The notes beneath the pieces are model-generated. The model was not told the origin of the DNA, made no database searches, and worked only from the letters and a program-made list of their open reading frames with translations. A stretch of DNA of 35,633 bases from Welwitschia mirabilis (Eukaryota > Gnetophyta > Gnetopsida > Welwitschiales), in the NCBI GenBank assembly GCA_051453625.1, contig JBOZIK010000001.1, forward strand, positions 91,267,866 through 91,303,498. The letters run 5' to 3'. The position numbers were made by a program, and so were the translations under genes. Below, in pieces: positions 31,371 through 35,633 of this stretch. Positions within the stretch are counted from its first letter, which is position 1, and each line of letters begins with the position of its first letter.

Positions 31371-32514
31371 GGATCTTCTTGTCCTCTCATTTCGTATCTT
31401 GAGAAGCCTTTACTACTAAATCTTAGAGCTTGGATAAGCCTTGGAACCTTAAAGCCTTGAAATATTTAGGAGTTCTCAAGTCTTTGTTTTAATTTGGTTA
31501 TGGTTTTATAGTCTTTCATTTTATTCTTATATGGTTCTTGGTTTTTCATTTGTTTTATTATATAATCCTTATCTCTTACATTTAAATAGTCTTTATTTTC
31601 AAATTATTTTAATATTTAGTAATTCTTATAAGGTTGTTCTTGCATATTGATGAAGTTTGCATAATCTATTTAGACTACCTATACTTCATGTTAGTGTTGT
31701 CTTAAGTACTTTGCATCACAACCATTTCCATCTTGTCTAAGTCTTATGAGGAGTGTTAATTTGACTTGTTTGGCTATTAATCTTGGTTAATTATTTTTAA
31801 ATAATAAAATTAAAATTGATGAGGGTAAATAATTGTTCAGACTTCCAAAAGTGATACTCTCTGAAGGTACTCTCAAGGCTATGGGATCAAACTTCCAAGA
31901 AGAATAGGGGAAAATGTGACCAAATTACCATTTTTTCCTCCTAGATTTTATGCAACTAGATTACTGAAAATTTGTTATGGAGTAATAGTAAAAGAAAATA
32001 GATTGAAAATGGAGCCTAGGTTATATGTTGCTTTTTCTTGACATTCCTTCTTCATTTAAAAACCCTATACCATTTGATACCTTGACATGGACCATACTGG
32101 AAACTATGAAGGTTACAGTTCTTAAATCATGCTATTTGTTTTTGATAGGTGGTTGAGTGAAGAAAAAAAATAAGTTATTTTCCTTACCAAAAAGGTCATT
32201 TAAAAATGTTGATTTTTCCAGCTTGTGCATGAGAAATTATTAACATCCTTGTAACTTGTAATTTATTATGTCTTTTGGTTGACTTTTAAGATATGATGTC
32301 AATATGATACTTGTGTTATCTTGGAAATAAACAAGTATTTATTTTCTTTTGTATTTAAACATTATATGAGTTATTTGTCTTATTTACCTTCAAAAGTTAC
32401 TTAAGAATGTATTTTTGTATGCATATAGATTCATTTAAGAATTTTTTACTTAAATATTTAACAAAACCATTTATGAAAGTTAAAGCTTTTTATTATGGAA
32501 TTTAGGACATTACA

Positions 32515-34512
32515 TTTCAAGAAAGAAAAGGATATTTTTGAAGTGTAGAAAAATTAAGAATTAACTATTCAGGCTTTAGGCTTTAGGTAAATAATACCAC
32601 TAATTATCTGTTCAAGACCATGTACTAGCACTGTGTTTCAAACCCAGTCATCAACATAGTCATGATATAAAATTGAGATAAATACATAATAGTAATAACT
32701 AACTTCACACACTTTCTAAGAGTAAGAAAACATGATTAACTAAATAACTCTAANNNNNNNNNNAAAAGGTCCTCCACTCTACTAAGATCCACAACAACCA
32801 CCCTGCCAAAGTAAAGTTGAGCTCCTCCAAAATTTATAATAAGTTATAAAGGATTACTTCTAGCATCTATGGGTTTCCTTTAACTATGTGGAGAACTCAT
32901 CCTTAGATTAAGAAAGTGATTATGAAAAAAACACATCATTTAAAAAATCATGTGACAATCTAATACTCAAGAGAATTAATATAGATAAAATAACTCTTTG
33001 ATGGTCATTGCTACATGATAATCCATCATGATTCCCAAGTGGATTACAATGATTATGTTACACATGTTATGTGGCCCTTGAAGAGCCTATTTTCTAATCA
33101 TGCATCTTGTCTATATGTATTGATTCTTTTTTCATGTTCTAATTATTTTTATTTAGGTGATTATGAAATCTCTTCGTCATCACTTAGATGACATAGACAA
33201 TTAATAATTTTATGAGGCTTTTGTGTTGGCATCCTATCAAAATTCTTTACCTTATCTTAGTTCTATTTTGTCTCTATTTTTTATGATAAATTAATTTATT
33301 GACTATTCTAAAAAGAAAAGAATAGGATTTGATTTCTTGTGTCTTTGATCAAATGCCATTTCATCTCTCAATGCTAGAAGAACTTAGGCTAAAATATTTC
33401 TACTTACCTTAATCTAAAGTTTTAGATGAATTTATTATAGAAATGCTAGCTCACATAGGAAGTCTATTAATTTTGATATTTTTCATTCATGTAAACATGA
33501 ATCTTTACTTATGTGTTTTAAACACTTAGTTTTCAATTAACTTTCAAAGAGACTTCTCTTTTAGTTTCTAAGTTCTTTGAAGGGCATATCTATATTGGAA
33601 ATGTAGATTTCCATGGATAGATTCTCCACTTAATACCATGAAAAATTAAAAGAATCCAATCATTTTAAATTACTTTATTTCTTGCACATTTTATCCTTGA
33701 CTTATTAAGTGCTATGTTGTACATATTAACCTTTGAAGTGGAAATCTAACTAGATTATGCAAGAATAAATGTTGAAGAGGCATTAGAATAAGCACATAAT
33801 AAGAATTGTGGAATGGAAGAGACTTATAATTCATGAGCTTAGGCTTAACAAATTTTTACATAGCATCTTTAGAGGTGAGTATTACAATTTAGAGTAAGAA
33901 ATTATTACGTTACAATATTTAATCTTGCAATATTAAATTAAAAAAATCTAAGCTTATTTTGATTTTGGTTGAGGCAAGGAGGTCAATAAGATATTTTGGC
34001 TTATGAAATTGAATGGTTTCAACCATCTATAAGTATACCTAACTATGTTCTTAGAGATCCTTATAAAAGCAATTAGGTAACTTTAATCCAACTTCTCCTG
34101 AAAGATATGCTAGTTCACAATATTTTCCATAATCAAGTAAGTTTTATGATCTTAGGAAATGGGGAAGAATGAAAGTTCATGTATAGCAAAATAATTTTTT
34201 ATAAAATTTGGAGTTGATAAATATATTTATAATACAACTTTTAGAGAGAATATTTCAAGTGAAGGGTAGAGAAAGAAGAGAATTTCTAGAGGCTTGATCA
34301 TTCTAGACACATGAAATGATTGGTATTATTATAATGATTAATTAGCAAGCATTTATAAAACATCTTCAATAATTTATATGACATTGAAGGAAGATAAATT
34401 CAACTTTTTAAGTATAATTATTAGGAGAGATAAAAAGAGAAGCCTTGAGAATATAAAATAGATGTTCTATAGCTCAAGTTTTAAGGGCAAAACCTCTTAA
34501 AGGATGGATAAA
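32515..34512. other. About 2 kb between LTR A and LTR B, no coding recognised
   Basis: No gag or pol motif could be read. No primer site follows LTR A. The end, AACCTCTTAAAGGATGGATAAA, is purine-rich enough to be an eroded polypurine tract before LTR B. This may be the interior of a short non-autonomous element or DNA separating two solo LTRs. Confidence 0.4.
32754..32763. other. Assembly gap of 10 N
   Basis: Ten consecutive N bases, a short gap or masked junction. Confidence 0.95.
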
Positions 34513-35633
34513 TGTCATGTCCAAACTTTTTAGGTTTAAGACTTTAAATAATTTTTAATGTTATAGAGCCTCAAGCTAGCTTAATTATTGCATGTATTTA
34601 TTTTTGTTTTCTAGTGGTGTAATTTTATCATGAAAATTTTTTGTTATAATTCCTCACATTTTGTAGTAGTCATAATATTGCCTTTGTTGAAAATTCTTAG
34701 TGATTTAATTATGATTCTTAGTGGGTAAACTATTATAACTATTTAAATTTATCCATTTTAACTAGAAAATAGCTTTTATGTGGTTTTTGAAAATTACTTA
34801 TTATTGTAATAATTGCATGATGAGCATTGTTATTTATTATTAAGATATTAATGCACCTAGTGGCCTAGTAAGGAATTGAATAAGGAGGTTACAAAATCCC
34901 TACCAATTTCACCACCTTTACTATCCTTCTTTATGTTGGTGTGTCTTTTCATGTTCTTATCTCCTTTTGCATTTTACATTCCCAATTATAAATAGAATCC
35001 TCTTCTCCTCTTATTTCATATCTTGAGAAGCCTTTGCTACTAAACCTTGGATCTTGGATAAGCCTTGGAACCTTGAAGCCTTAAAATCTTCAGAAGTTAT
35101 TGAGTCTTTGTTTTAATTCAGGTATGGTTTTATGGTCTTTTATTTCATTTTTGTATGATTCTTGGTTTTTCATTTATTTTTTTGCATGGTTCTTATCTCT
35201 TGAATCTTAAATATTCTTTATACTTGAGTGCTTTTAATATTTATGTAATTTTTGTAAGGCTATCTTTGCATTTTAATGAAGTTTGTATAATTTGTTTAGA
35301 CTACCTATATCACATGTTATTATTGGCTTAGGTACTTTGCACCATAAGCCTTTTCATCTTACCTAAGTCTTATGACAAGTTATTGATTTGAATTCTTTGG
35401 CTATTGACCTTGGTTGAAGATTTTTAAATAAGTAAATTAAAATTGGCTATGGTAACCATTTATTCAGCCTTCAAGATGTGATACTCTCTAAAGGGAGTCC
35501 CAAGGCCATGGGATTAAACTTCCATGATGAATTGAGAAAATGTAATTAATTTACTATTTGTACCTCCTAGATTGTGTGCAATTAGATTATTGAAAATTTG
35601 TTATGGAGTAATAGGAAAAAAAAGATAAATTAA
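34513..35633 (+). repeat. LTR copy B, right end cut by window
   Basis: Starts TGTCATGTCC and is colinear with LTR A from its start and then from 31019 to about 31990, up to the window end. Unlike copy A it has no inverted insert and therefore shows the original arrangement. TATA box at 34987. About the last 500 bases, judged from copy A, are outside the window. Confidence 0.82.
34987..34994 (+). promoter_or_regulatory. TATA box, LTR B
   Basis: TATAAATA in CCCAATTATAAATAGAATCC, in the same place as in LTR A. Confidence 0.7.

Larger units (their letters stand above)
30517..32514 (+). repeat. LTR copy A (chromovirus Tekay/Del-like ends), internally rearranged
   Basis: Ends are TGTTATGTCC (30517) and GGACATTACA (32514), inverted and with TG...CA as in an LTR. 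From 31019 on it is colinear with 34641-35633 (copy B). The first 290 bases match the start of copy B as well. Between them (about 30807-31018) lies an inverted piece, and about 165 bases of LTR (30640-30806) are present again at 31019-31190. TATA box at 31363. No matching 5-base target duplication was seen at its two ends. No primer site follows at 32515. Confidence 0.75.

Noticed and set aside
31205-31402. 65-codon open frame
   Set aside because: It spans the TATA box of LTR A and is not kept in LTR B.
30898-32514. DNA transposon with 120-bp terminal inverted repeats
   Set aside because: The right arm is the normal end of an LTR, the left arm is joined to a tRNA-Met primer site, and copy B shows that the DNA between them is LTR sequence.
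33151-33330. Possible coding start MKSLRHHLDD after a TTTATTTAGGTG splice-acceptor-like site
   Set aside because: Stops come within 13 codons and no domain or second exon could be read, so it is not supported.

Overview
The window is AT-rich plant nuclear DNA made almost wholly of old, decayed LTR retrotransposons. I see no intact host gene, rRNA, convincing tRNA gene or CRISPR array. A plant, most likely a flowering plant with a large repeat-rich genome, is suggested by Ty3/gypsy polyproteins of the Athila/Tat type, primer sites derived from plant tRNA-Asp, a Ty1/copia fragment and heavy C-to-T/G-to-A decay as expected of methylated heterochromatin. The species cannot be named from this sequence. 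Two runs of N (100 and 10 bases) show a draft assembly.

Layout. (1) 1-9495: one large Athila/Tat-like element on the + strand, its 5' LTR cut by the window edge. It has a primer site, a leader with folded repeats, gag, protease, RT-RNase H and integrase remnants, a long 3' untranslated part with a gap, a polypurine tract and a full 3' LTR. (2) 9515 to about 11450: the 3' internal tail plus LTR-like end of another element, related to element 2; element 1 appears to have landed in it. (3) 12607 to about 19390: element 2, with two LTRs and a tRNA-Asp primer site but only about 4.3 kb inside. It holds a gag tail and an unfamiliar protein-like stretch and has no pol. (4) About 19540-21340: a Ty1/copia pol fragment. 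(5) About 21900-25620: element 3, a much decayed protease-RT-RNaseH-integrase relic. (6) About 25620-28900: mostly unassigned, with a tRNA-like stretch and a minus-strand LTR-like promoter. (7) About 30380-29189 on the minus strand: a gag-tail/protease fragment of another Athila/Tat-type element. (8) 30517-35633: two direct copies of a different LTR, separated by about 2 kb without recognisable coding. The first copy contains an inverted LTR end plus a tRNA-Met-type primer site.

How the parts relate: in a live element the LTR promoter drives one RNA, tRNA-Asp primes reverse transcription, Gag packages the RNA, protease cuts the polyprotein, and RT/RNase H and integrase copy and insert the DNA. 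Every copy here is dead. Frames are broken throughout, and catalytic residues are replaced in protease, RT and integrase of element 1, in RT of the copia fragment and in protease and RT of element 3. The points most worth a second look are the hairpin family in element 1, the pol-less interior of element 2 and the rearranged LTR at 30517-32514.
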